Assembly (NCBI GenBank): GCA_029204225.1
Contig: CM055094.1
Span: forward strand, 66,052,536 to 66,116,535
Source: Diphasiastrum complanatum
Taxonomy: Eukaryota; Streptophyta; Lycopodiopsida; Lycopodiales; Lycopodiaceae
Direction: 5' to 3'
Length of the DNA: 64,000 nucleotides
Below the pieces are notes generated by a model, which worked only from the letters and a program-made list of their open reading frames with translations, did not search any database and was not told where the DNA came from. Shown here piece by piece: positions 1-11,891 of this stretch (position 1 is its first letter; each line of letters starts with the position of its first letter). The position numbers were made by a program, and so were the translations under genes.

Positions 1-1172
1 GTTAGGGTTTTTTACAATTTGCTCCATAGGAGTCTATACTCTTACAATCTAACATATTGAAATAACATTGAAAGAGCATACTTGGATTGACATATAAAAG
101 CTTTATCTTTAAGAAAGTCAATCTCTAATCCTAATATGTAGTGAATTTTTCTTGCATCCTGAACTCTTTTCCAAGTGCAACATTGGTTTCTTGATACAAC
201 TTCCTGTTAAAATGATATCATCAACATAAATAAGAAGGATGACAATATCTCTATCAAAAAACTTGACATACAAGGATCATAGTTACTAAGATTAAATCCT
301 AGTGACTCAAGAAAGGTGTTAAGTTGAGAATACCATGACCTTGGAGCTTGCTTTAGTCCATATAGACTTTTGAAGAGCAAGCAAACTTAATCTTTGTCAT
401 GGATGAACCCAATAGGCTGATCCATATAAATCTCTTCTTCTAGATATCCATTTGAAAATGCATTAGAGACATCTAGTTGAAAAACTTGCCAATTGACAAA
501 ACAAGCAATAGAAATTATGATTCTAATTGATACCATCTTTACAACTGGAGCAAAAGTCTCCTCATAATCAAGTCCATAAACTTGAGCAAAACCCTGTGCA
601 CAAAGCATTGTCTTGTACTTGTTGATTGTGCCATCTTGATTATACTTGACTCGAAAAACCCAACCAATGGTGTGCTTGTCGGATGGAAGATCCACAAGCT
701 CCCATGTCTTGTTAACTATCAAAGCATCATATTCCTCCTTCATGGAAAGAAACCATTCCTTCGAATTGAGTGCATCATATACATCCTTTGGCTCTTCATG
801 TGAAATAAAATAAGCACAATTAGTGGAATTGAGTTCCACTTGCTTGCCTCTATCTTCATATGTAAGCCTCCTAGGCTCGGATCTTTCTCTTTGAGACCTC
901 CTTGGTGAAAAGATTCGAGGTGACTCCTCCTCAATTCTCCGCCCCATCTCTCCATGATAGTCTTCAAGGGTGATGATTGGAGTATCTTTTTGAGAATCTT
1001 TGAACTTGGCCTCCTCAAGAATGGATTTTTGATCCTCATGGAATATAACATCTCTACTCTCAATTGTAATTGAGGTAGAGGGAACATAGATTCTATAAGC
1101 TTTCTTGTTGGATGAATATCCAACCATGATCCCTTTAATAGAATTAGGATTATCTCTTTTCCTTGTTTCCAA
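1..1172 (-). pseudogene. copia A reverse transcriptase, cut by window edge
   Basis: This is the reverse transcriptase end of a minus-strand Ty1/copia polyprotein. The stretch 387-1172 is open and shows the usual copia landmarks in order: integrase tail (IKGIMVGYSSNKKAYRIY), RT entry (NKTWELVDLP, GWVFRVKYNQDGTINKYK), ETFAPVVKMVSIR, and motif A (FQLDVSNAF). An in-frame TAA at 387-389 breaks it. The same frame then continues with SLYGLKQAPRSWYSQL near 330-375, and the catalytic YVDD box is encoded at 217-228 in a shifted frame. RNase H and the 3' LTR lie off the window. The family copies RNA into cDNA in cytoplasmic particles. This copy is dead: at least one stop and one frameshift in RT, plus a frameshift near 1180 separating it from integrase. 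Confidence 0.9.
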
Positions 1173-1906
1173 GGGTACATGAACAAAGCAAGCACATCCA
1201 AAACTCTAAGGTGATCTACCTTAGGTTTCTTCTTAAACAAGACTTCATATGGTGATTTTCCAGCAAGTGCATTGTGATAATCTATTGCACAAATAGTTTG
1301 CACAATGAATTGCTTCACCCCAATATTCAATAGTCAAAGAAGCTTCAACTCGGATTGCTTTAGCACATTCACATAAAGATCAATTTTTTCTCTCAACAAC
1401 TCCATTTTGAGATGGAGAATAAGCACAAGAAAACTCTCTCTTTATTCCTTCACTTTCACAATATCCATAAAACTTGTTGGAGATGTATTCACCTCCTCCA
1501 TCACATCTTAAAGCTTTAACTTTGAAAGAAAACTGTTTCTCAACATAAGCTTTGAAGATTAGGAAGTGATCAAATACCATAGCTTTTGAAGAAAGTAGAT
1601 ACAACCAATATAACTGGTAAAGTCACCATTAAAGGTGACAAAACATGTTGCACCACCAATACTTTTAGAAGAAGAAAAATGAACATCCAAGTGTATAAGC
1701 TCCAAAGAATGAGTAGTCTTGATAAAAGACTTTCGATATGGCTTTCTATGTGATTTTGCAATAGCACAAGCCTCACAAGGCTTGAAATTTTTGGAAAGTG
1801 ATTTTGGAAGGCCAATAGCCTTCTCTTTCTTGACCATGTCCCAACCTTCTATGCCACAACTCCTCCTTAGATAAAAGAGCAACTTCACAAAAGTTTGCAT
1901 TCTCAT
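1173..1906 (-). pseudogene. copia A integrase
   Basis: Integrase part of the same minus-strand copia polyprotein, spread over three overlapping frames. Visible pieces are CEACAIAKSHRKPYR after the GAG-pre-integrase box, the core strand ending LIHLDV with a second Asp in RCDGGGEYISN, and the catalytic Glu segment SPSQNGVVERKN. The C-terminal part contains SPYEVLFKKKPKVDHLRV (about 1200-1270). Integrase inserts the cDNA into the host genome. Frameshifts near 1380, 1560 and 1600 make it non-functional. Confidence 0.85.
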
Positions 1907-2639
1907 AAGAATTCAACTTAAAAATTCCACCATATCTAGATCCATCAGCTAGGACCTCATCATTTTTCTTGATAAAGCAAGTATTGGAATTGAACTTTAC
2001 ATCACAACCATTATCAAGCAGCTTTCCAATACTAGTCAAGTTCTTTGTAGGTTGAGGAATAAAAAGAACATTAGAAAGTGCAAGAACTTTAGAAGAAACA
2101 AGTTTCAATGGAATGTTGCCAATTCCTTCACTAGAGCACTCATGATCATTTGCAGTGTAGATAGATCTCTTAAATCCTTTGTAAGGTACAATTGAGTCAA
2201 AAGACTCCTTTGAATAGCACATATGTGAAGAAGCTCCACTATCTATGTACCACGACCCATCTTTCTTAAAAGGTGATGAAGAAAAACTTGACACCATGAG
2301 TGATCCTTCTCCATCACTTGCAGCAAAATCTTCTTCAATCTCTTTGGAGAGATTTGTGTGCTTGAGTTGGTTTTTCTTCTTGAAGGAATTAGAGGCATAG
2401 TGCCCCTTCTTGCCACAGAAGAAACACTTCATTTTTTTCTTCTTGGTCTTTGAAGTAGAAGGATGAGATGAATCATCCTCTTCACCTTCTTTGTCTCGAT
2501 CCTTGGCTTTGTCTTTGTTGGATGCTTGAGAAAACTGATTCTTACTCCTTCCTTTATGCTTGTCCTTGACAAAGAGGGCTTTTTCACTTCCACCATGCTC
2601 GAGTTTGTTCATCCTAGAAAGTTTATAAGAGTTTCTCAA
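1773..2639 (-). pseudogene. copia A gag C-terminus, zinc knuckle and protease
   Basis: Open for 288 codons on the minus strand. It begins in the C-terminal part of gag, carries a CCHC-like zinc knuckle (CFFCGKKGHYASNSF, in which the last Cys is replaced by Ser or Phe), a lysine- and acid-rich linker, and then the copia aspartic protease signature WYIDSGASSHMC. The GAG-pre-integrase box LWHRRLGHG follows near the end. Protease processes the polyprotein and the knuckle binds RNA. The loss of the last knuckle Cys and the frame change at about 2630 relative to upstream gag show decay. Confidence 0.88.
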
Positions 2640-3150
2640 TTAGGAAACTCCTCCTTAATGGAAAGGATTGAACAAGATTATCATAGTCATATTTCAAGCC
2701 ATTTAGAATTACTTGTACTAGCTCATCTTGGTTAGTTGTAACACCAACACAAGAAAGCTCTCTATGAAGATCTTTTATTCTCAGAACATAGTTTGATCCA
2801 CTCTTCTCACTTCTTTGAAAACTTTGAAAAATCTGATTCCTAAGAGTGAGTATTCTAGAAGTATTCTTTGCCTCATAGATGGACTTAAGTGCATCCCAAA
2901 CATCTTTAGCTATTGTGCAAGATCCTATCTCTCTCAAAATTTCATTAGATCCATTCATCTTAATGAAATGTAGAGCCATTCTAGCTCTCTTTCTGTACTT
3001 TGGTATTTCAAGTTGTGCTTGAGGCTCCTCCTCAATACCAAGCACAATGTCCATAACATCCTGGAGTATCAAAATAGACTCCATTCTAAACTTCCAAATT
3101 GAGTAATTAGAAGTATTTAGTCTTTAATTTGCTTCTAGGAGATATCCTCC
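2623..3150 (-). pseudogene. copia A gag N-terminal half
   Basis: Copia gag (UBN2 type). An open stretch of 153 codons starts at 3084, but homology continues upstream in the same frame: residues NYSIWKFR, the typical gag opening, are encoded just before that Met, with a TAA about 40 bp further up. Internal landmarks are AKDVWDALKSIYEAKN and RILTLRNQIFQ. Gag forms the particle in which reverse transcription occurs. The true start codon is lost, and the frame shifts at about 2630. Confidence 0.82.
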
Positions 3151-3918
3151 CAAGGTGCCATTATATGAAGACTTCTTAGTTATTGGACAACAATATGTTT
3201 GAGCTCGTTCCAATCAGACTTAATGTTGCTGCTCTCTTTCACTATAGGTATTTTCAAGGATATGCTACCTTCCTATGTGAAAAACTTGCAACTGTATTTG
3301 AGATGAATCTCAAATATTCCACAAAACAAGATTATCTAGATCAGACACTCAAAATGGTTTAAGGCACTTTGACAAGTCTGAATCCTACTTTTGGCACATG
3401 TGAAATGCTTCAAAAGAAAATACTATTGACACACAGAAGGCTCAAAAGGTGTTCAATTACTTCAAACTTAGTCTTGATCTTCAGTTTCTTGTGTAGGATG
3501 CTCAAAACAATGGACTCAGAACAAAGCATGGTTGAATCAAATCAAAAACTGGTCACTCAAATTTTGGACCTCTCCCTACCCTCTTCAAGAGCTTATAACT
3601 CTTGATAGACACATTAAATTGATTTGGTTTCAATTTCTATGGAAAGTACACTTAATAAGCTTTCCATCAAGCTATAAGACCACTGTCTTTGGATCAACTA
3701 GCAAGGAGATAGAAGGGACTGAAAAACTTTGATGTTCACACGTGCGGAATTCCAAAATTCCGTACTATCACTTTTCAGACCTGAAAATTCAGTTTCAATC
3801 CGATTTGATCCAAACACACTTCAGAGAAAGGTAAGAAAAAGTGTATAACTGCTTTTTTGCTTGAATTAGCTCTCAAATTCTTGTACAATCAGAGATATTA
3901 GCATGCAAAGCTCAATTT
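3151..3918 (-). other. copia A untranslated leader
   Basis: About 770 bp between the primer binding site and gag. No convincing coding sequence; short open stretches on the + strand are not conserved features. In position and length it fits the packaging leader of a copia element. Confidence 0.6.
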
Positions 3919-3931
3919 GGCTCTGATACCA
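3919..3931 (-). other. copia A primer binding site
   Basis: Reads TGGTATCAGAGCC on the minus strand, directly next to the LTR end. It is complementary to the 3' end of initiator methionine tRNA, the usual primer of plant LTR retrotransposons. Confidence 0.9.
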
Positions 3932-4711
3932 CGACAAAATTTCCAGAAGTCACACATGTGGGGATGATCCACAAGTATGATAGATCTTATTAAGCTTTGT
4001 GATTAGCACAATAATTTGATTCTAGATTGAATAGAAAGATCTAGTACATAACTTATGGCTTAACCACAATCTAGCATATTAAGAATCAGAGAATGGTAGC
4101 AATGAATCATAAATGAGCAAAAGTACAAGAAATTAGTGTATGAGCATCAGCCTCAACACGAGTTAGAGAGAGATATCAAGCAAAAATGGTGTAGATCCAA
4201 AATGTCATGGAATAGCTATAAAGCTTTGGTTCTTCGTAAAAAATTATGAGAATGGCTACACATATTTATGGAGTTTGAGGTAGCTCGAGGTAGAACCACA
4301 TCCATCCACCTTTCAATCACATCTAAAGTGGAATCTAGAGTCTAAGTGACATTTGTCACATCTCAAGCATGTATCTCTACCTACTTTTACCAAGTGTCCT
4401 AGTTCTAACTAGAATTGTACAAATCATCATGCATGTGTCCATTTCACTTTGTGCATGCCTTGCATTTCACTATGGATCACTTACAATAAATGCATGTGAT
4501 ACGCCACGAGTTTCTACAAGCATATTTTTGCTATTTCTAAGTCTACAATCTATATGCAAGTTGTATTCAACCAACTAGATATGATAAATCCATATAGCTC
4601 GAGTTCTATCTAGGCCAAATTTGGCATTTACAATTATGAAACAACATACTTGCATAGCACAAAGTTTGTAGCAAGCCTAAAGTCAAGATGGATTATTTTT
4701 CAATTTCAACA
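3932..4711 (-). repeat. copia A 5' LTR (780 bp)
   Basis: On the minus strand it starts TGTTGAAATT at 4711 and ends AATTTTGTCG at 3932, next to the primer binding site. The related LTR piece at 11585-11891 ends TTTTGTCA, so the last base here has probably mutated from A to G. Its upper boundary cuts the gag of copia E, which places this insertion later than that element. Confidence 0.85.
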
Positions 4712-5325
4712 CTTGGTTGAATAGAGTGCCATGGATTTGGTACTCGTAGATGTGGACAAGCTTTTCCTCCTAACTTCTTCCTGCAACATACTTGCAGCCA
4801 ATTTTTGGAGAGACGACGCAGGGATATTGCTCAGAAGCAACACTAAATAATCGTAGGAGGATGGAAGACTGGCAAGAAGAGACATGGTAGAGTCTTCTTC
4901 TGAGATAGGGGAACCTATTGCAGCCAGTTGGTTCAGCAATTGTTTGAACTCGTTCAGATGGTCGCTGACTGAGGTGCTTTCACTCATTCTGAGTTTCAGT
5001 ACCTTCTTCCTCAAGAAGAGACGAGTCGAGACATCTGAGGTCTCATAGATGCTAGTGAGTGTATCCCATGCTTCTTTGGAAGTAGTACAATTGGATACAT
5101 AAGCAATTTGAGTGTCTTTAAGGTTTAGAGATACAAGGGCAAGAGCCTTGCCATCCTTGGCTTCCCAAGCTGGGAGCTGTTCGGATTCTGCCGGTCTGGC
5201 TATAGAATGGTGACGTACCCCCATAACTCCTTTTCAATTAGGATCATCCTCATTTTGAACTTCCACATGTGGAAGTCATCTTCGCTAAATTTATTGATCA
5301 AGCGGATCTCTGAGGTATTTTCCAT
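4712..5325 (-). pseudogene. copia E gag, truncated by copia A
   Basis: Minus-strand copia gag. Start Met at 5325 (MENTSEIRLINKF), then DDFHMWKFKMRMIL, a frameshift near 5215, and a clean run containing WEAKDGKALALVSLNLKD, SKEAWDTLTSIYE, RLFLRKKVLKLRM and DHLNEFKQLLNQLAAIGSP. It stops at 4712, exactly where the copia A LTR begins, so the rest of the element lies beyond the left window edge. It is very close to the gag at 38404-39149, so both belong to one family. Confidence 0.88.
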
Positions 5326-5403
5326 AGTGATCGAAATTATACACAAACAACTTAGAATAGCTTTTGGAAAAAGATTCTGGAATCTAGTAATCCACTGAAT
5401 CAA

Positions 5404-5420
5404 AGCTCTAATATGACTTC
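5404..5420 (-). other. degraded primer binding site of copia E
   Basis: The minus strand reads TCATATTAGAGC where the sister element at 39208-39220 has TGGTATCAGAGCC. Position between LTR and gag supports the call despite several substitutions. Confidence 0.65.
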
Positions 5421-5869
5421 TGTTGGTATATGATGTGAAATGGTGGTCTGTGTGGTCTGCGATTGATTGCGACTGTAGCGGAGCCATGACAAAACACAAG
5501 AGACGATTACGATGTAAACGATGTCTCTACCAACAATAAGATATGAGCATAGTAATAACTGCGATTTCAGAAATGTGGATTGACTAGGGAACAAAATCAA
5601 AAGCTTGTTGTCCTTTTGGGTTATTAGAGTAGGATCTGAGACTGCCGTAACAGTATGATTGTGAAGCATTAGGCATCTTGGATAGCCATGCAATCCTCTA
5701 TCTCTGATAATCATGTTTGTGTGCAAGAGAGTGAGAGAGACAATTGCATTCAATCAAGAACGTAATAATTGAACAATAGCAAATATGTGTAAATGAGAGA
5801 ATTGAAACACAATACGATAGCGCCGATAAACGCGTATTTCTACTTATAGATTCTGAAACAATGGCTACA

Positions 5870-5952
<83 letters not shown>

Positions 5953-7127
5953 GAATCACTAACTCTAAGGAGCTAGCTACTTAAGACCTTTTGGTCATTT
6001 GATCACTCTGTGCATCTACAGATTGTTCAACTCACTACTCTCTATATCGCTCCTTCTCTTCATTTAAATACATATTTATAGCTGTCAGAGTCTTTTGATT
6101 TATTGTAATTACAGTTTACAAGATGATTAATAGCCGTTTAAACAAGATCCTCAGATCCATTATTGGAGCATTGTGAAGGAGGAGAAATACAGAGTAACAT
6201 ATTCTCCATATGCGTCGTAGTGCAAGGATGTAGGCCGTGATGGCTGTAGTCTGTCCGCAGTTGTTTGAACAACCGTTGGTCATTCGTTCAGTAGGTGGTC
6301 GTTTGCTTCTTTCGTTGGTAACCATAAGTGATAAGTTATGGAGCTAAACGATGAGATGGATCAACTTCATTGGGCTGATATCACATGAACTCGCAAATCG
6401 TTGTCGCTGGTCGACTTCGTTGATAACCGTAAGTAGGCTTACGTTTTCAAACGGTTGAGGAGAGTTGACTATGGTCATGGCTTCCATCGTAGGAGATCAT
6501 AAAAAGGTCACTTGTGGTGGTCGACGGGATTTTTACGTTTTGTTGCCATTGAAGATTCCGCAAGTGCTCATAGATAGTAACCTACGGGTTTTAACGACTC
6601 CATGTGGTTTGCGGTTTGTTGTGGTTTGCAGTTTGAGTCGTGCTTCTCATAAACGTTGATTTAACGGTGCCCTTTGGTCTGGCGATGGCTTTGCGGTTCT
6701 ACCTGATTTGACTTTGCGTGTATTTTTGCAGACTGATTCAGAGAGATGGAATTCTTGAGAGTAGAAGGAGGGCGAAGGGATGAGTAGGAGAAGATTAAAC
6801 TCCAACACTTGAGATCCTGTGTAAATCTATAGAGTATTGCATTTTTCGAGAAAAATGTTGTATTATTTAAAGTGCCTGAAATGGCCCAAAATCCTGAGTG
6901 AACACTATGTCGCATATTTCGCAAAATCCTTTTGTACTCAAAATGCCCCAAAAGTGAAGTAGAAGTCTTTGCCAGGTTTTTCGCCTTTTTCGACTATTGA
7001 AGTTTGCGAGGAAAAATGTAGACTATTGAAAAACAGTTTATTTTCTGCAAACTACTTTGAGAGAGTTATTTACATAAAAGAAAAGGAGGGCAGTTAGGAT
7101 GAGTAGGAGAAAGATTAAACTCCAACA
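5421..7127 (-). repeat. copia E LTR with duplicated 5' start
   Basis: The minus-strand LTR ends CCAACA at 5421. Two possible LTR starts, both TGTTGGAGTTTAATC followed by similar sequence, lie at 7127 and 6807, 320 bp apart. The LTR is flanked by primer binding site and gag on the low side and by a polypurine tract on the high side. It contains a long CT microsatellite. The family LTR at 39224-40195 is 972 bp, so this one is expanded. Confidence 0.7.
5872..5950. repeat. (CT)n microsatellite
   Basis: About 79 bp of nearly perfect CT dinucleotides inside the copia E LTR. Likely length-variable. Confidence 0.97.
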
Positions 7128-7700
7128 CTCCCCCTTAATCTTACTACCATGATGTTAGATTTTTTTCCCATGCTCAGTCTTAAAACCATCCAAGTAATGA
7201 GCATATTGAAAACAGCCGAAGTCTGACTATATTTTGTCAAACCTTCGCACTTTTTGCACCTTCGCCCTTTGTGCCTTCTACATTTTAGCACTTAAACATT
7301 TCTGGAGAAACTTCGCATTTTTTGCACCTTCAGGATTTTCAAACTTTAGCATTTTTTGCTCCAACAACAAACCGACTTTAGCATACCTAAAACTGTCTGG
7401 AGTTACCCGACATGCAAAATATCCCAGTGACGGTTACCTACTTTGTACATACAATCACAGATACAAGGAGGTTGTGATAAATATAGTAGATAGCATTTAT
7501 GCTTGTAAAGATATTTCTTTAAGCAAGACACTTTTAATATATAATCTACTCGCTGATTAGTAGAAATAGTAAGCAGGTAAAAAAGTTAATCAAGTCAATT
7601 AAAGTTTTTGTAGCCAACGTTATCATGCTCAACCAAGCTGAAGTTATCACTTTAAGTCATTGTACTCATGTTTGATATTAATCAGAGTGCAATTCATGTC
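7128..7700 (-). other. polypurine tract and 3' non-coding end of a copia E-type element
   Basis: The minus strand at 7140-7128 reads GATTAAGGGGGAG directly before the LTR start, a polypurine tract that primes plus-strand DNA. Beyond it (7141-7700) there is no convincing coding sequence. Short imperfect repeats of CTTCGCA and TTTTTGCACCTTC occur at 7245-7335. Because this is the 3' end of an internal region, the LTR here has internal sequence on both sides. Confidence 0.6.
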
Positions 7701-7939
7701 TCACTATTGTTTTGTTCTATTGTGTATTTTGTATGAATCATTCATCCTGAATATTTCTGTTGCTAACTGTTGCGCTTCCGTTCCTACATGCCAACGCTCA
7801 AGCTTCCGTTGCCTGTCCCAGGGCGGGCAGTTCAGTAATCTTCATTTCTATTACGGAGTATCAGTCTTGTTTCTATCAAGACGTTTTTCAAGCAAGCGTG
7901 GAACCGACAGTATTCCGACATCGTTGTTTCTACCAACGA

Positions 7940-8915
7940 TCTCGCTCAACCAAAATGGATCCCATCTTCTAATTCATCTCTCATTGACAAACTCGATGGA
8001 AATAACTACCATCTCTGAAAATTAGGGTCATACTACTAGCCAAATAATGGTGGGACATCGTTGATGGCACAAAGCCCAAACTAGAAAGTGATGCAACCAT
8101 TATCACCAAGTGGAGACTGAGAGATGGCAAAACATTTGCCATGATCACCCTCAACATCAAGGATACTCAGATCAGCCACATACGTGATGCTTAGACTGTC
8201 AAGGATGCATGGGACATCCTAGCAACCCTCTACGATATCATGGATGTGACTTCCAAGCTACACTTAAGGAAGAAATTCTTCACCTTGAGAATGTCTGATG
8301 CAGAGAGTGTTTCAAGTCATCTCACTTTCAAAAATCTTATGGAGCGAAATGACTGCAATTGGCTCATTCTGATGCTCTCATGACTTTATTATCGAGTCTA
8401 CCTAAAGCCTACAAAAATTGGGTCATGGCGATTTCAACCTAGGAGCACCTCACTCTGTCAAGGGTAATTTTGCTGCTCCTACAATAGGATATCAGAAGAT
8501 CTGCATCCTCCTCAGGCTCAGAATCAGATCCTCAAACTCTACATTCAAAAAATCAGAAGTTTAGATCCAAGAGATCTACAAAGTCGGGATATACTGATAA
8601 GAAGAGCAACATGCAGGCAACCAAATTCCGGTTCATGCTCAAATTCAACCTCTTCATCATTCCAACCAATGCAGAAAACACGAAATCGAGGATTGCCGAA
8701 CTTTGAAGTACAAGAACAAAAAGAAGAAGCAGTTCCAACAACAATCACATAGTGCGACAATCAGTCACTCAATCCATCAACAAGACGAAGATGAGGCAAC
8801 GTTCATGACCCCCAGTCGGAGAACAACAAGATATTGATTCATGGTATGTAGATTCCAGAGCAACTCAACACATGACTCACCATCGTGACTGGTTCAAGGA
8901 TTACAAGTCATTCAT
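7940..8915 (+). pseudogene. copia F gag to protease relic
   Basis: Decayed plus-strand copia piece. Gag residues are legible but broken by stops and frameshifts: KLDGNNYH-like opening near 8000, then KDGK-like and TLNIKDTQISHI near 8140, VKDAWDILATLYD near 8200, LHLRKKFFTLRMSD near 8265. The protease signature SWYVDSRATQHMTHH lies at about 8840-8890, with Gly changed to Arg in DSGA. It ends at 8915, where unrelated sequence starts with TGTTGGAGGG. No LTR or primer site is visible upstream. Confidence 0.75.
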
Positions 8916-9908
8916 TGTTGGAGGGTTTGCAAATCCCAAGGCAACCCAAACCCTAGTCAATAAGTGAGAGAGACTTGGCACCTTGCGTGTGTAAGTCCAA
9001 CCCGATGATCACATAGAGATTTGCTTAATTAAAAAGTCAATAAAAGGACTTTAGGCCTTTTTGCGAGGCTTTTAATGTTACAGGGCCTAAATGTCAAGTT
9101 AATGAAGAAAGTTGGGTTTCCCTCCAATTTTGGATGGTTCTTACTCTTTTTTAAATTTGAATAATTAGGGAGGCAGAAATGGACCAATAGGATTCAGAGG
9201 CCAGGGTCCTCCTCTCTATTGTTAAAATAGACCAACTCGAGTTTCCTACACATGTACATATCTTCATTTCAATATAGCATATTGCTTCTCTTGTGAAATG
9301 GATTTATGAATGTCCTTGCTCTCTATCACTTTTCCTCCATTGCTCGTGCTTTTATTGTGTTTGCTAATTGTTGGATCTGATCGTTATTGGGATTGCATGT
9401 TTTTATACTTTTTATGAGGGAGAAAGGGAGAAAGAGAAAGGGTAAGCTTTCTTCATTGTTGATCTTAGTGTTAATGGATGTAGTGTTAATGCTTAGGGTT
9501 AATGGATGTTAGACTTAGATCTGGATCTTCCATTCATGCTGAAATCTGAATTATGTTATCGCTCTCATGGGAACGAACCTATGCGTGACAACTAACTTCA
9601 TCTCCTTGATGCTAGATTGATTAGATCTTGGGTTGAGGATAGGCAAGGAAAGAAACCCACTACATTCACTCACACTTAAGTTGTGCAACTTGGAGACAAC
9701 TTATGTCATTCAATCGAAGGTGAAAGAAGTTAGAGTCAAATTTCAGAGAGGATAGTGTTTAAAGTATTAGTGCTTTGAAACAAGCTATTTTAGCACGAGT
9801 GAATCCTGCTATCCACGGTAGTAGTCACCCTGTCCCACCATCACTCCATAAGGTAGTACCTAAGGATTTGCGCCTTCTCACCTTTGGTGGAGAAGAAAAA
9901 GATCGTAA
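8916..9908 (+). other. unclassified repeat, possibly LTR plus gag start
   Basis: Starts with TGTTGGAGGGTTTGC, an LTR-like opening that abruptly interrupts the copia F protease. No primer binding site could be found, so the LTR reading is tentative. At about 9765-9905 the plus strand encodes a short gag-like run (SLHKVVPKDLRLLTFGGEEK) before another abrupt change at about 9915 into copia RT. Otherwise non-coding. Confidence 0.35.
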
Positions 9909-11590
9909 TTGAGATTTGGTTGTTGTCTTCTCGTTAAGCATGATGATGCTTATGAAAGAGCCAAGGCATACAGGATGTATGACACAGATGCACAAAAGAT
10001 CGTGATTTCCAGAGATGCTATTTTTTATGAGATGGGTCAAAATGACCAAATAGAATTGACAATTGATCCCTTTGATGATAAAGCTAAAGTGCAAGTGAAG
10101 GAAGAAGTTGGTGTCGATATGGAAGAGCCAATGGAAAAAGACAGGGTTAATAATGAGATTCCTAGGAGAGTGCCTAAGTGGTACTTGTCAGTAACAAGTG
10201 ATGCTAATAAGGGAGATACTCTCGAATCAAGTGAGCAAGGAGAGCTTAGAAGATCAAGTAGAAATCGAAAACCTCCTGCAAGATTAGAGATGAATCTAGT
10301 CCTAATGGGTTCTATGCTCAAGGCTCAAGAACCAAAAACTTTTGATAAAGCAAAGGAGCACAAGGAGTGGCGTGAAGCTATGGAAACAGAAATGGAAGCT
10401 ATATCGAGAAATAGGACATGGAACTTGGTTGAGCTACCTGATGGTAAGACGCCTATCACTTGCAAATGGATATACAAGATCAAATATGGAGTTGATGGGC
10501 AACTCAACAAGTCCAAAGCACGGTTGGTTGCGAGAGCATTTGAGCAACATGAAGGTATGGATTTTGAGAAAACCTTCGCACCCATAGCTAAGATGGTAAC
10601 TATACGTTTTATCATTGCTATTTCTGCTTTCTATGGTTGGAAGATCCAGCAAATGGAACTTAAATATGTTTTTCTTAATGGAGTGCTGGATGAAGAGGTG
10701 TACTTAGTACAACCTCAAGGATTTGTTGAGCCAGGGAGAGAGCATCTTGTTTGTAAGCTCAACAAAGCCATTTATGGATTGAAGCAAGCACCACGGGCAT
10801 GGTACTCTTGCATTGATGAACACTTCAAGCGAAGGGGAATGGTAAAGAGTGATGCTGATCCTAATCTTTACATTCCAAGGCGAGATTTAGATATAGTGTT
10901 CATTGTGTTGTACGTGGATGATTTGATTATTACAAGAAGTAATGAGAGCTTAATTTATGAAATAAAATCAAATCTTTCCAATGCTTTTGACATGAGTGGT
11001 CTAGGATTGATGCACTATTGTCTTGGCATTGAAGTATGGCAAAAGGAAGACATGGCCTTTCTTACACAAAGCAAATATGCACGAGATTTGCTTTATTACT
11101 TCAATATGCAAGATTGCAAGCCTTTGAGTACACCTATGGATGTCAACATGAAGCTTACTGTACATGATGAATCTGAGAAAGTGGATGCTTATTTGTATAG
11201 ACAACTGGTGGGTAGTTTAATTTATTTGACACACACATGACCTAATATTTCTTATGATGTTGGTGTTGTTAGTCAATTTATGCAAAATCCTAGTCAAGCA
11301 CACTGGAAGTCTGCTAAACGTATTCTCAGATACATTCGAGGGACATTGAGTTTTGGTTTGAAGTTGATCAGCCTGAAGCGACAATGTTGGTAGGCTATAT
11401 AGATGCTGATTGGGCAAGTAATATTGATGACAAAAGATCTACCAGTGGTCATACATTCAGTTATGGTACAACTGCAATTTCATGGAGCAGCAAAAAGCAA
11501 CCTATAGTAGCATTATCATCGACGGAAGCTGAATATCGAGCACTCAGCAATGCTACACAAGAAGCGGTATGGTTAGGAAGATTGCTTGTT
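9909..11590 (+). pseudogene. copia G reverse transcriptase and RNase H
   Basis: Open for 443 codons from 9909. Integrase tail (AYRMYDTDAQKIVISRDAIF), then RT: NRTWNLVELPDGKTPI, CKWIYKIKYGVDG, TFAPIAKMVTIRFI, YGLKQAPRAW, catalytic LYVDDLIITRS and the Copia_RT end QLVGSLIYLTHT. Motif A reads QMELKYVFLNG, so the first catalytic Asp is Glu. A TGA at 11238-11240 sits where the family has Arg (THTRP), a CGA to TGA change. After it, PNISYDVGVVSQFM continues in frame, followed by a frameshift and RNase H (YIDADWASNIDDKRSTSGH, SSTEAEYRAL). RNase H runs straight into a truncated LTR at about 11585. Confidence 0.9.
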
Positions 11591-11891
11591 TATAGCTATT
11601 CCATGCCATTTTGGATCTACACCATTTTTGCTTGATATCTCTCTCTCTTTCTCTCTCTAACTCATGTTGAGGCTAATGCTCATACACTAATTTCTTGTAC
11701 TTTTGCTCATTTATGATTCATTGCTATCATTCTCAAATTCTTAGCATGCTAGATTGTGGTTAATCCATAAGTTATGTACTAGATCTTGCTATTCAATCTA
11801 GAATCAGATTATTGTGCTAATCACAAAGCTTAATAAGATCTATCATACTTGTGGATCATCCCCACACGTGTGAATTCTGGAAATTTTGTCA
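11585..11891 (+). repeat. copia A-family LTR, 3' 307 bp only
   Basis: Reverse complement of 3932-4235 with a few differences, from TTTATAGCTATTCC to AATTTTGTCA. The 5' 470 bp of the LTR is missing, and the sequence that follows is not a primer binding site but a different copia gag. Confidence 0.88.

Noticed and set aside
1-12. GTTAGGGTTT at the window start, telomere-like
   Set aside because: Only one unit, and it lies within copia RT sequence on the minus strand.
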